Assembly (NCBI GenBank): GCA_964502465.1
Contig: CAZCWX010000694.1
Location: forward strand, 1-21,840
Direction of reading: 5' to 3'
DNA: 21,840 bases
Origin: CAZCWX01 sp964502465
GTDB lineage: Bacteria > Desulfobacterota > Binatia > Bin18
Shown here: positions 1-7,662 of the stretch, one piece after another
Position numbering within the stretch: position 1 is the stretch's first letter
Layout of the letters: each line of letters opens with the position of its first letter
Made by a program: the position numbers and the translations under genes
Notes under the pieces: model-generated
Seen by the model: the letters and a program-made list of their open reading frames with translations, nothing else
Told to the model about the DNA's origin: nothing
The model's database searches: none

Positions 1-155
1 ACATCGGCGATCGCAGGTTCTATGCCTTGTTCCACTAAAGCCTGAGCTTTTTCTGGAGAACGGGTCAGAGCAACTAGAGCGTGTCCTTTCGCAAGCAATT
101 CCGCGATCAGCGGACGACCGATCGATCCCGTTCCCCCTGCAACAAAAATCTTCAT
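1..155 (-). CDS. NAD(P)-binding SDR/NmrA-type protein, N-terminal part only
   Basis: The gene runs off the left edge, so only the first 51 or so residues are visible. They begin MKIFVAGGTGSIGRPLIAEL, a Rossmann beta-alpha-beta start with the GGTGxIG dinucleotide-binding loop, followed by an ALTRSPEKA-like second strand typical of extended SDR or NmrA-like oxidoreductases. The ATG at 153-155 is preceded by a strong AGGAGG about eight bases upstream, which fixes the start. It lies 27 bases downstream of the truncated NmrA gene on the same strand. The substrate cannot be inferred from this fragment. Confidence 0.85.
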   Translation of the reverse strand, partial: MKIFVAGGTGSIGRPLIAELLAKGHALVALTRSPEKAQALVEQGIEPAIAD

Positions 156-182
156 CTGTGAACCTCCTGTTGAAGTATGGAA

Positions 183-608
183 CTATTGATGAATAAGACA
201 AACATTAGCGCTGAGGCAATGCTGCCGCTGCTGAGGGCTCGGCGTGGTGTTCTGGAGGCTCATCTGGGAGACTGTCATTTGCGACATGTTGACCAGAGCG
301 TTGACTCCAAGTTCCCGAGCGACCGCCGCCATGGTCACGGTCGCTTCCAGGTACCCGGCGGATACGGACATGCCGAAGTAGATGGGCCAGCAGCCGTTAA
401 CGACGCGATAGACATCGGCCGGTTCGAGTAGGTCTCCGACGACCACCTCAGCGTCAGCGGCGCGCAAGGCCGCAGACCGGTCGTCTTCGCGGCGGACCAT
501 GGCGCGAACCGGAAGCCCGCGATCGAGGAGCAGGCCGGTCACGGTTCGCCCGACCGCACCGAGTTGACCGGCTGCCCCGGTTACGAGTATCGATCCGTTA
601 TCTACCAT
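183..608 (-). pseudogene. Truncated NmrA-family NAD(P)-binding protein
   Basis: The frame starts at ATG 606-608 behind AAGGAGG and encodes a Rossmann fold with GAAGQLGAVGR at residues 10-20, then VRAMVRREDDR and YFGMSVSAGYLEATVT. It tracks the full-length paralog at 4105-5049 closely through MTVSQMSL and QQRQH (about residue 130). It then diverges into a short unrelated tail and stops at 142 residues, against 314 in the paralog. The substrate-binding C-terminal half is therefore missing. The break lies just ahead of the ribosome-binding site of the SDR gene at 1-155, which suggests a deletion fused the two loci. A functional short protein is unlikely. Confidence 0.8.
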
Positions 609-621
609 GCGACTTCCCTCC

Positions 622-861
622 TTAAAGGTCCTCCACCGCGGCAACAAGCGACGAAAACGGCGGCTGTAGTTCCACAAGAGGCTGCATGGCTGTAAAGATA
701 CTCTCTCGCATACGCTTTCGATCCACCGAGTTATACCATCTTCTGGGCTGAATAATCTCGCTCAGGTCAATAGACCTAGGGCTATTTGTTTCAACGAAGA
801 TTTTGGCATGTTCTGCCTTCACTGTGGCAAAACCTTTATGCCTGGCGAGTTCGATAACCAC
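622..861 (-). CDS. Uncertain short reading frame, possibly a gene remnant
   Basis: This 79-residue frame uses a GTG at 859-861. The frame stays open upstream to about 985 without an ATG, and no Shine-Dalgarno sequence precedes the GTG. The stretch VIELARHKGFATVKAEHAKIF reads like a short helix-turn-helix segment of the kind found in PCP_red-type C-terminal domains, but this resemblance is weak and from memory. It overlaps nothing else and its 3' end reaches the leader of the truncated NmrA gene. It may be the tail of a decayed gene. I do not recognise it. Confidence 0.3.
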   Translation of the reverse strand: MVIELARHKGFATVKAEHAKIFVETNSPRSIDLSEIIQPRRWYNSVDRKRMRESIFTAMQPLVELQPPFSSLVAAVEDL

Positions 862-949
862 CGCTTCAGGATTTACTATCGAGACGGGTTTTATCCGAGG
901 GGAAGAAGGGTAAGGATTTAGGTCAGGGTAACTATAACTTGAATTTCCT

Positions 950-1924
950 TTAGCTATTGGCCGCTGAATGCTGACTATTGACTACGAGTTCTCCATAGTT
1001 ACAGCGAAAAATGCACCGTTTGTTATTGTGGTGGTGTAATTTCGCACAAAACACCTGACGAAGGCCATGCCGCCTCACGTACAGCTCTGAGGCGAGCAAC
1101 ATGCCCAGCGGCGGGGCGGTGAAGTAGACCCACCACGCCGTCCAAATGTGTGCCGGTAGGGCAGAGGCGAAGGTCCGAGCCGGGTTCATGCTCATCCCGG
1201 AGTATGGTGCTGCGAAGCTGATGTAGGTCGCTACCATGATGCCGGCGAGAATACCGGTGAAACGGGCAAAACGTAGCGTATTCGAGACTCGTAGGATTAA
1301 AGACATTTGCATGAAAGCAATGACCACCTCGGCAAGAAAGGCAGCAAGGATACCACTCATACCAGGAACGGTCACCGCGTACCGGACCGATTCGTGCGCG
1401 ATCAGCTCTCTGAACGCCGCGACGGAGAGCAACACTCCGGCGAGCCCACCGACAAACTGTGAAATAGCATAGAAGAAGGCATCCCAAGGGGCGATCTTAC
1501 CAAGCCGGAGGAAAGTCAATGTCACGGAAGGATTAAAGTGTGCCCCCGATCGTTGCCCCAGAGGGGAGTGAATAATGCCGACGGCGGTCAGCCCCATGGC
1601 AATGCCGACCAACACGCGGCGCAGGAAGGGGTTGGGAATGGCCTGGTGCACAGGGGAGGCCGGATGTTCAAGCAGCACAACGAAGAAGCAGACTGAGATC
1701 ATAAAGAGCCCCAGCTCAGCGGCTTCCATTAGATACTCGGGCCAGTGGTGCCGGAGCGTGGCGAGCAACTGTTGACTCCGGTACGCTGATCGTTTTGTCG
1801 TCTCAACGCGGATGCGGGCAATCAGGCCGGGGACGGCCTGCGCGGCCTGCCGTTCATCGGCGGTGCCTCTGTTCAGGTTGTTTTCCAGTTCGATCAATCT
1901 TTCATCTGTGATTGGCTCGCCCAT
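950..1924 (-). CDS. MIP-family aquaporin/glycerol facilitator with Cys/His-rich C-terminal tail
   Basis: This is a six-helix inner-membrane channel of 324 residues. The two pore half-helices are visible: HFNPSVT at 130-135, where the first NPA box is NPS, and MNPAR at 246-250, which keeps the selectivity-filter arginine. Hydrophobic segments lie at about 68-86, 104-118, 145-170, 190-212, 222-240 and 260-282. A 60-residue charged N-terminal extension precedes the first helix. The tail CAKLHHHNNKRCIFRC (293-308) has three Cys and three His in a metal-site-like spacing, which is not part of the basic MIP fold. The start at 1922-1924 has AAGGAGGAG nine bases upstream; the earlier in-frame starts have no such site. 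Water, glycerol or another small neutral solute could be the cargo. Confidence 0.92.
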   Translation of the reverse strand: MGEPITDERLIELENNLNRGTADERQAAQAVPGLIARIRVETTKRSAYRSQQLLATLRHHWPEYLMEAAELGLFMISVCFFVVLLEHPASPVHQAIPNPFLRRVLVGIAMGLTAVGIIHSPLGQRSGAHFNPSVTLTFLRLGKIAPWDAFFYAISQFVGGLAGVLLSVAAFRELIAHESVRYAVTVPGMSGILAAFLAEVVIAFMQMSLILRVSNTLRFARFTGILAGIMVATYISFAAPYSGMSMNPARTFASALPAHIWTAWWVYFTAPPLGMLLASELYVRRHGLRQVFCAKLHHHNNKRCIFRCNYGELVVNSQHSAANS

Positions 1925-2159
1925 GGTTGGCTCCTCCTTAAGGTTCTGGCGCTTTTCCACAATACGAATTATCACTCTAAATTTGCTATACAGTCCCTCC
2001 TCGGTTGCGAAAAGGATCTATTGCGGATCTCCCTTCCGGACGGTGCTGTCTCCTATCCTCTGCCGCCGCTGCCGGTTTTCTCTTGCGATGCCGTGCCTCT
2101 CGGGGCGCGTCTTGCCTCACGCGCGGGAGAGGGTCGGCAGTGTGTCTCTCGTCTCCGGT

Positions 2160-2345
2160 TCACGAACTTCGCCGCACGCCGGTTTTCCCGCATCGGGGGC
2201 AGGTGTGAACTTCTTCCAGGATACCACCCAAATCCGGGTCCGCGGCGTCTGGTTCGGTCAACGCCACTGTGTAATCAAGCTTCTCGGCATGGAAGTTCAT
2301 GTCTACCCCGCAATCGGGGCACCGCATCTTTTTGCCTTCTACCAT
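2160..2345 (-). CDS. Small zinc-ribbon protein
   Basis: This 61-residue protein has two CPxCG knuckles, MRCPDCGVDMNFHAEKL near residues 7-23 and HTCPRCGKTG near 48-57. They would bind one zinc ion in a rubredoxin-like knuckle pair. The ATG at 2343-2345 follows GGAGG, whereas the longer frame to 2435 overlaps the FMN reductase gene and has no ribosome-binding site. It follows the FMN reductase gene by 38 bases on the same strand and could be co-transcribed with it. The function is unknown; such proteins are often accessory or nucleic-acid-binding factors. Confidence 0.75.
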   Translation of the reverse strand: MVEGKKMRCPDCGVDMNFHAEKLDYTVALTEPDAADPDLGGILEEVHTCPRCGKTGVRRSS

Positions 2346-2383
2346 TAGCCTCCGGCGAAAACAAAAAAATAGTTCGACGGATA

Positions 2384-2953
2384 TTATTCTCGCGGGACGT
2401 TCTCCCGTCCATAGCGCAGGACTTTTACCATCCATAGGAGTTCTTTGATGAACTTGTCGAGGCGTTTGAGGTAAGTTCGGTCCAACAGTTTGCCACTCGC
2501 GTCAAAGAGGTTTTGCACACCGGAAAAGTTTCCATCCCAAAAGATGGTGACTAATCCCAACTCTCTCATGACCGGCAGTAAGTTTTGTATGACCCGGGTG
2601 CCGCCGAACCCGCCGGCTGACACCCCGCAAATGCCGACCGCCTTGTGAATGTACTCTTTCAGGTTCGTGTCCAGTACGTGCTTCAGCAGACCGGGGTACC
2701 CGTGATTATACTCCGGCACGACCAGGACGAGAGCATCAGCCCGCATGACTGTCGCAGAAAATTGTGGATCTTTAATCGCTTCTCCCGCGTCGGTGACGGG
2801 AAGGGGGAGGGTGCGAATATCGACCAATACAGTCTCGACTCCCTGCCGCTTGCTCAACTCCTCCATCACGAAGTCAGCAACATGTTCGCTCATGCGACCT
2901 TGTCGGGGGGTGCCAAGGATGACGGGAATAAACAGCGGCCGAGATGTCGGCAT
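2384..2953 (-). CDS. NADPH-dependent FMN reductase
   Basis: This cytoplasmic flavodoxin-fold flavoprotein has 189 residues, the usual family length. It carries the FMN phosphate loop LGTPRQGRMSEHVADFV at about 13-29 and the diagnostic PEYNHGYPGLLK motif at 80-91. Family members transfer electrons from NADPH to FMN, quinones, azo dyes or metal ions such as chromate. The start has CAAGGAGAAGG just upstream of ATG 2951-2953. It lies 20 bases downstream of the stop of the collapsed VOC gene, so both probably once formed one detoxification operon together with the zinc-ribbon gene that follows. Its substrate remains open. Confidence 0.93.
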   Translation of the reverse strand: MPTSRPLFIPVILGTPRQGRMSEHVADFVMEELSKRQGVETVLVDIRTLPLPVTDAGEAIKDPQFSATVMRADALVLVVPEYNHGYPGLLKHVLDTNLKEYIHKAVGICGVSAGGFGGTRVIQNLLPVMRELGLVTIFWDGNFSGVQNLFDASGKLLDRTYLKRLDKFIKELLWMVKVLRYGRENVPRE

Positions 2954-2973
2954 TGTCCTTCTCCTTGAAAAGC

Positions 2974-3110
2974 TTATTTTTCTGTGAGCTGCATGACGTG
3001 GCCGTCCGGGTCGCGCACCAGGGCTGCTGTCGCGAACCCTGAGGAAATTGCAGAATCTCTAGAGGGTGCCCGTCTGGGTAGTGGTTCCAAGTAGTGCTGG
3101 TGAGCAAATG
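2974..3110 (-). pseudogene. VOC (glyoxalase/bleomycin-resistance) gene remnant with internal deletion
   Basis: Two pieces of one VOC-type protein can be read in different frames. The upstream piece gives TWNHYPDGHPLEILQFPQG (about 3047-3103). The downstream piece gives GFATAALVRDPDGHVMQLTE and stops with TAA at 2974-2976. In two-domain VOC proteins a DPDGHPLELL-type motif lies in the first half and an LVRDPDGH-type motif ends the second half. Here they are joined directly, so the middle of the protein has been deleted. No start codon or ribosome-binding site remains for the first piece. It precedes the FMN reductase gene by about 20 bases. Confidence 0.75.
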
Positions 3111-3160
3111 CTCATCTGCAACATACCTGGATAATCAGCTATTTTTGCGGCACGTTTTAG

Positions 3161-3222
3161 GCAGAGCATTACTTGGATCGCACTACCTCACGCAGAGCAT
3201 TACCAGGATCGCACTGCCCGAG
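3161..3222. repeat. Two tandem copies of a 31-bp unit
   Basis: The units at 3161-3191 and 3192-3222 both begin GCAGAGCATTAC and share GGATCGCACT. They differ at about six of 31 positions, mostly at the right end. They sit in the gap between the VOC remnant and the MaoC gene, about 30 bases beyond the end of the latter. No strong hairpin is evident in the unit. This is a local duplication; no function can be inferred. Confidence 0.8.
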
Positions 3223-3253
3223 ACCTGACAGATCCTTCATATCCACGATACCC

Positions 3254-3724
3254 TCATGAAGGCCTGCGCGGCACAACGAGCTTTGCGATCAGCACCTGCA
3301 CGATCTCGCCGAGCTCATTGACGGTTTCGCTGCGGATGGTTGCCACGCCGCGGTCCGGATGCGATCGGGACGGGCTCAGTTTAAGGATTTCGCTCTCGAC
3401 ATGCAGGGTCGCGCCGGGCCGTGTCGGCGCGGGCCAGGCGAGTTCTCCGCCGGCTCCGACAATCCCGCCGATAATCGGCAAGCTTTCCACCACCAGCCGC
3501 ATGGAGATGGCCGCCGTGTGCCACCCGCTCGCCACCAACCCCTCGAACAGCGTCTCCTTCGCGGCCTGGGCATCGAGATGAAACGGTTGGGGGTCGAACT
3601 GCCGCGCGAACGCCTTGATCTGCGCTTCGTCGATCAGATGCGTGCCGCTGATAAATCGTTGTCCGACGCGTAGATCGTCGAGGTAGAGGAGTTCTTTGCT
3701 CTCGGGTTCATTCAGGTTCGCCAT
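3254..3724 (-). CDS. MaoC-like (R)-specific enoyl hydratase/dehydratase
   Basis: This is a 156-residue single hot-dog-fold protein. It carries the hydratase-2 signature FDPQPFHLDAQAA from residue 43, with the catalytic Asp44 and His49, followed by GLVASGWHTAA. Family members hydrate trans-2-enoyl-CoA or related acyl groups in fatty-acid or polyester metabolism. Short bacterial homologs like this one are often annotated only as MaoC family dehydratase. ATG 3722-3724 follows ACAGGAG. The gene stands alone on its operon segment, with a 31-bp tandem repeat beyond its stop codon and a decayed frame upstream. Confidence 0.92.
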   Translation of the reverse strand: MANLNEPESKELLYLDDLRVGQRFISGTHLIDEAQIKAFARQFDPQPFHLDAQAAKETLFEGLVASGWHTAAISMRLVVESLPIIGGIVGAGGELAWPAPTRPGATLHVESEILKLSPSRSHPDRGVATIRSETVNELGEIVQVLIAKLVVPRRPS

Positions 3725-3806
3725 ACTGAGCCACTCCTGTCTTATCGCCTTTCCATTTCGTCAGCCGCCGCAGACGGTCGTGCGTCCCCGTGCCTGCGAC
3801 GAACCC

Positions 3807-4108
3807 TCAGCGCAGCGCCGTCGCGGCCAGGTCCTCCAGCTTGTGGTCGAGCGAGGAAGCCACTGTTGTTCAGGCCACAAGCAGATGAGCCGGTCGCTGG
3901 TGATTTGCTCTCGGTAGGGACCGATTGTAACCGACATCTTGCGCGGAGCCGAGGGGATATAATGAATTGCCATCGAGTTCTGGGTACACCGAGCGAGACG
4001 ACACCCCTCATCACAGTCTTTCTGAGCCGTGCCCGTCTCCTGAAGCTCTTCACCATGTCTCCCCAAAGCCGCCCACAGCTGCTCAAGCGGGTGGGTTGCG
4101 AGACTCAC
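3807..4108 (-). pseudogene. Frameshifted gene overlapping the NmrA stop codon
   Basis: A GTG at 4106-4108 overlaps the NmrA stop as GTGA, the classic arrangement for translational coupling. It opens a frame beginning VSLATHPLEQLWAALGRHG. Downstream the plausible reading shifts: SDRLICLWPEQ is followed in another frame by TTVASSLDHKLEDLAATALR and a TGA at 3807-3809, which looks like a natural C-terminus. The continuous 115-residue frame to 3761 instead ends in an Arg/Ser-rich tail of non-protein character. I therefore read this as a broken gene with at least one frameshift. The family is not recognised. Confidence 0.4.
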
Positions 4109-5049
4109 TTTGCATCCTTCGTAGGCTGGCTTTTGGACCCGAACAGCTCGGCGTGCTGGGCCACAAAGTCACGCACGGCCGTCGCGGGCCTTGCGGTGAT
4201 CGCCTCAACATCGTGGGTGAGACGATCATACCGGTTGGCGGCATGGAGGCGGGCCATGGTCAGTAGGTGCTCGAAGACATGCTCAGGCAAATTGCGGCCG
4301 CGCAGTTCCTGGTCCCGCCATTGCTCCAACGGCACATCGATATAGGTGATGGTGCGACCGAGGGCGTCCGAATATTCCGCCACCAGGGCATGCATATCTT
4401 GAGACCGCGGCCCGGTCAGTTCGTAGATCTTGCCGATGTGCGCGATGGGATTTGCCAGGATGGTAGCGATGACCTCGGCCACATCCCGCACGTCGACCGG
4501 CGAGGTGCGCCCGGCGCCGAACGGCAGCCGAATCGTCGCGTCCTTGGCGATCGATTCCGCGGCCCAAGCCGAGAAGAAGAAGTTCTGGAGGAAGACCGTG
4601 GGGCGGACATGCACGACCGGCAATCCTGACCAGTTCAACACCTGCTCGGCCAGCCAGTGTTGCCGCTGCTGGGAAGAGTCGGTCATCGCGGTCAGGCTCA
4701 TTTGCGACACGGTCATCTGGGGGATGTTGACGAACACTTCCAGATCTCCCTGTTCGCGCGCCACGGCGGCGGCGGTGACGGTCGCCTCCAAATAGGGCGC
4801 CGACACGCTCATACCGAAGTACACGCATCGGCACCCCGCCAGGGCACGCATGACATCCTCGGCACGGGTAAGGTCACCGACCATGACCTCGGCCCCGAGG
4901 GCGCGCAGGGCATTGGCCCGCTCATCTTCGCGACGGACCAGTGCACGGACTGGGAGGGCGCGTTGACGAAGCAATGCCACCACCGTGCGGCCCACCGCGC
5001 CGACGCGGCCAGCGGCGCCTGAGACAAGGATGGGGCTCTCGACCGGCAT
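4105..5049 (-). CDS. NmrA-family NAD(P)-binding oxidoreductase-like protein
   Basis: This intact atypical SDR of 314 residues has a Rossmann start GAAGRVGAVGR at 11-21, a second strand VRALVRREDERA, MVGDLTRAEDV, and the region VVHVRPTVFLQNFF with ELTGPRSQDMHAL that is typical of NmrA/HSCARG proteins. The family senses redox state through NAD(P) binding or reduces quinones (QOR2-like); the catalytic Tyr-x3-Lys is not evident. ATG 5047-5049 has GAGGAGG upstream and is preferred to the ATG at 5065-5067. The truncated paralog at 183-608 shares the phrases MTVSQMSL and YFGMSVSA. The gene may be translationally coupled to the broken frame that begins at 4108. Confidence 0.9.
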   Translation of the reverse strand: MPVESPILVSGAAGRVGAVGRTVVALLRQRALPVRALVRREDERANALRALGAEVMVGDLTRAEDVMRALAGCRCVYFGMSVSAPYLEATVTAAAVAREQGDLEVFVNIPQMTVSQMSLTAMTDSSQQRQHWLAEQVLNWSGLPVVHVRPTVFLQNFFFSAWAAESIAKDATIRLPFGAGRTSPVDVRDVAEVIATILANPIAHIGKIYELTGPRSQDMHALVAEYSDALGRTITYIDVPLEQWRDQELRGRNLPEHVFEHLLTMARLHAANRYDRLTHDVEAITARPATAVRDFVAQHAELFGSKSQPTKDAK

Positions 5050-5063
5050 ACGCTTATTCCTCC

Positions 5064-5195
5064 TCAACGGGCGAGACGCCTGATATCACGACCAACCGTC
5101 TCACGATCACGGGAATGCCAATTGTCTTCAGCCAGGCGAACCTTCTGAATCGCAGTCTCGCGCGTAAATGACGGCAGAGGTGGGCGAGTCGCCAT
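5064..5195 (-). pseudogene. N-terminal stub of a DUF1348/SnoaL-like (NTF2-fold) protein
   Basis: A 43-residue frame with a good site (AGGAGA before ATG 5193-5195) reads MATRPPLPSFTRETAIQKVR, then LAEDNWHSRDRETV, which matches the characteristic start of DUF1348 NTF2-fold proteins. Those proteins are about 150 residues long. Here the match ends near residue 33, and the frame runs into an unrelated tail that stops with TGA inside the ribosome-binding region of the NmrA gene. The rest of the gene is gone. It was probably lost by a deletion that brought the stub next to the NmrA gene. Confidence 0.7.
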
Positions 5196-5484
5196 GGTTT
5201 CTCCTAGCTTCATAGCGTTGGGCCAGTTGTCGCCAAGCGGTCTGAGAGGCATCTAGTTCCAACCAGCTCGTGAGCCGGCGTTGCACGGTCTTGTAGGACG
5301 GAAAGCCCGCGGGCAACATGCGCCACTCGATCCCCGTAACCAACACATAGAGCACAGCGTGCAGACACTCCCGGTTGTTATAGGGCGGACACCCATTGCC
5401 ACACCAGATCACCGGCGGGAGAATCGGCGCAAAGAGCGCCCAGACGTCATCGGGTACTTTCCGAGCAAAATCTGTCAGCCGCAT
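5128..5484 (-). mobile_element. IS5-family transposase, N-terminal fragment
   Basis: From ATG 5482-5484, preceded by GGGGGAGGAG, the frame encodes the DUF4096/IS402-like N-terminal domain of IS5-group transposases. Motifs seen are DDVWALFAPILPP, CPPYNNRECLHAVLYVL, TGIEWRMLPAGFPSYKTVQ and TAWRQLAQRYEA. Transposase similarity stops near 5210, exactly where the leader and ATG of the DUF1348 stub begin, and the last 28 codons are read from that stub in another frame. The DDE catalytic part is absent, so the element is dead. No right end is visible. Confidence 0.8.
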
Positions 5485-5528
5485 ACACCACTCCTCCCCC
5501 TCGCTCTTGACCCCGTTAGGATAAAGCA

Positions 5529-5577
5529 AAGAAGAGGTTTTGTCTCATAGTCCTTATCTCTGCGTTCCCCTCTTCTT
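5529..5577. repeat. 9-bp inverted repeat upstream of the IS5 fragment
   Basis: AAGAAGAGG at 5529-5537 is repeated in inverted form as CCTCTTCTT at 5569-5577, with a 31-base spacer. It lies between the transposase start and the end of the recombinase gene. It may be a trace of an IS terminus or a weak bidirectional terminator; the sequence does not decide between these. Confidence 0.4.
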
Positions 5578-5617
5578 ATGGTGCTAGCCTCCCTTGGCAT
5601 CACACAGGAGTCGTGGT

Positions 5618-6589
5618 TCAGTACTCAACTTTGAAGGTCGGGCTTTCCTCCGGCCGCCAGCGGCGACGGTCATACATGCGGGTGGTAGAAATATCCGCGT
5701 GACCCAGCCACTCCTGCACCTTGGCGATATCTGCGCCATGGGCTAAGGCATTGGTCGCTGCCGTCGCTCGGAGCGAATGCACGCAGAACCCCCGCACATC
5801 CACTGTAATCCCCACCTCCTTCCCATAGCGTTTCACAATATCTTGATACACAGAGACGGGATGCAGTGCTTTGTTCAACTCCCCAGTCACATAATTACGC
5901 ACAGGGCGAAACAAGGGCCCGGCCAAATCCTCCTTATGGCCAGCCGCCTCCAGATATTCCGTAATCAAGCGCAATGCTTTCATCCCCACCGGCACGTAGC
6001 GAATCTTCTCCCCCTTCCCTTCAATGCGAAACTGCAGTACGCCATCGCGCCGCTGCAAATCCTGCACTTTCAACCTGCATAACTCCTCCCGGCGGATCCC
6101 GTGGTAGGCCAGGGTCGCCAAGATCGCCCGATCTCGCTTCGCCTTCAGCGAGGCTCCCTGTGGTGCATTCAGTAACGCCCGCGCCTGTTCATCGCTGAGC
6201 GCCGGCGTGGTGCCTTCCTGGCGGTTAGATTTGGGCCGTTTCACCCCATCGACCGGATTGTGCAGCACGGCGTTCTGCTCACAGAGATAGGCAAACAAGG
6301 AGGACAGCGCCGCCAGTTTGCGTTGAATGGTCGTAGGGGCGCACACGCGCCGTTCCAAGTCCTTGCGCCAGGCAATCACATGGGCGCGGGTGATGGTGCG
6401 AAACTCTTCTGGCCGGGTAATCCCGATAAACCGCTGAAACTCCCGCAGATCATTCTCATAAGCTTTACGGGTATGGGGATTACGCAAATTGGCGAACCAC
6501 TCGATTTCGGGCGGGACATCGGCCAGTTTAATGAACTCTGCCGCCGTCAGCGCCCTGCCCTGCCCTCTTACTACCTCTACATCATGCAT
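5618..6589 (-). CDS. Tyrosine recombinase (XerC/XerD-like integrase)
   Basis: This 323-residue recombinase has a SAM-like core-binding domain at about 24-115 (WFANLRNPHTRKAYENDLRE) and a catalytic domain at about 128-310. All catalytic residues are visible: R166 in YHGIRREEL, K195 in GKGEKIRY, H271 and R274 in HSLRATAATN, H297 in WLGHADIS, and nucleophile Y306 in TTRMYDRR. It would cut and rejoin DNA at a specific site, for example in element integration, multimer resolution or cassette exchange. The start at 6587-6589 has AAGGAGG upstream. It sits beside an IS fragment and several broken genes, so it may belong to an integrated element; no attachment repeats could be recognised. Confidence 0.95.
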   Translation of the reverse strand: MHDVEVVRGQGRALTAAEFIKLADVPPEIEWFANLRNPHTRKAYENDLREFQRFIGITRPEEFRTITRAHVIAWRKDLERRVCAPTTIQRKLAALSSLFAYLCEQNAVLHNPVDGVKRPKSNRQEGTTPALSDEQARALLNAPQGASLKAKRDRAILATLAYHGIRREELCRLKVQDLQRRDGVLQFRIEGKGEKIRYVPVGMKALRLITEYLEAAGHKEDLAGPLFRPVRNYVTGELNKALHPVSVYQDIVKRYGKEVGITVDVRGFCVHSLRATAATNALAHGADIAKVQEWLGHADISTTRMYDRRRWRPEESPTFKVEY

Positions 6590-7038
6590 CCGCCTTTCCT
6601 CCTTCCCGGCAGCCGATCCTACCACAGATAAGCGCGTTTATGAGAGGTTCTGCCTCAATTCTGGGCTTAGGGTTAAAATAAATGTCAGAAAAAGCCCTCA
6701 CTCCCCCAATCGCCTTTGACAGCTCAAGGTCCGCTACGAGTGCCGCTGACATCCACTTGGCGTTCCTCTACTGAGGCTGTGTGCTCACCTACTGGAAGTT
6801 CATAGTTCACGTGTTTTGTTAGGGGACTCTTCGTCTCTGCCTCGCTTAAGCTGACACTTTTCCAATCCTCTATAGCCTGTAGTGAATTTCTCCTCAGCAG
6901 CGTGAGATATTCTCTACATGGGCATATTCTTTGTCCGACAGAGGCGCAAGAAATCCGCTCCACTATCCAACGAAGCCCTCACGATTGGGGGCACGGGGGT
7001 TGTTGCTCTTCCCGAAAGATTTTTGTGGAGGTGAATCG

Positions 7039-7371
7039 ATGGAGACAGCGAACAGCAGCGACGCCGCAACGAACTACCCGCTATTGGGCTATCAACCCTC
7101 ACCTGCTTCTCCCCGGGGAGAGAATCGCCAGATGGAGTCTGCTCCTAAGCCGGAGCATGCCGAAGGGCCTGTTGCACGGACGATTGAACAGCGGACCGCC
7201 AAACTGTCTTCGGATACCTTTCTATGGGCGGCACTCGGCTCGATGGCGGTCTCCTGTGGGCTGCAGCTGCTGGGCCGACAGAAAACGAGTCACTTTATTG
7301 GACAGTGGGCACCGAGTTTTTTACTGTTGGATCTCTACAATAAAATTGTGAAAGTGACAGGATCTCATTAA
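7039..7371 (+). CDS. Conserved small membrane-associated protein of unknown function
   Basis: The 110-residue protein starts at ATG 7039 behind GGAGGTG. The first half is polar and Pro/Ser-rich. The second half, from about residue 50, reads RTIEQRTAKLSSDTFLWAAL and then GSMAVSCGLQLLGRQ, followed by FIGQWAPSFLLLDLYNKIVK. That gives two hydrophobic segments consistent with a membrane hairpin. From memory this pattern recurs in environmental bacteria, but no function is known to me. It is the first gene of a plus-strand run leading to the BON and YflT-like genes, although 413 bases separate it from them. Confidence 0.75.
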   Translation: METANSSDAATNYPLLGYQPSPASPRGENRQMESAPKPEHAEGPVARTIEQRTAKLSSDTFLWAALGSMAVSCGLQLLGRQKTSHFIGQWAPSFLLLDLYNKIVKVTGSH

Positions 7372-7550
7372 AGCACGAACCAAGATGAGAAAGGGAATTG
7401 GAGTCCCATAAGGGAAAGGTCAAACGCGTGTGGGGGAATTCGTGAAATTGTATGGTGCCACTGCCATACAGCAAAAGGAAGAGGAGCTCTGTAGAGAGAG
7501 GCTCATTATGAATGACGAACGCGCGACTATGCCCCAGAGCAGCCGCTCCG

Positions 7551-7566
7551 TGGCATAGGATTTGCT
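7551..7566 (+). promoter_or_regulatory. Candidate sigma-54 (-24/-12) promoter
   Basis: TGGCATAGGATTTGCT matches the consensus TGGCAC-N5-TTGCW at the invariant GG and GC dinucleotides, with the correct 10-base spacing. The predicted start is near 7578, about 207 bases before the BON gene. It would need RpoN and an enhancer-binding activator, neither of which is encoded in the window. Confidence 0.55.
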
Positions 7567-7662
7567 CTACTGTAATGCAGCCGAATCGGCGGGTAAGAAA
7601 CGAGGGAGAGCAATTTCGCTCAGTATTCGTGGGGTTTCGTGTGAATTTTGCTGAGTTGGAGC

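Noticed and set aside
6724..6963. Minus-strand 79-residue frame beside the recombinase
   Set aside because: It has a GTG start without a ribosome-binding site, no recognisable motif and no sign of membership in an operon.
6987..7005. GGGCACGGGGGTTGTT as a sigma-54 promoter for the 7039 gene
   Set aside because: The -12 GC is GT, and the leader would be very short; the match is too weak.
6590..7038. Attachment site for the tyrosine recombinase
   Set aside because: No direct repeat or tRNA gene end could be found near either end of the recombinase gene.
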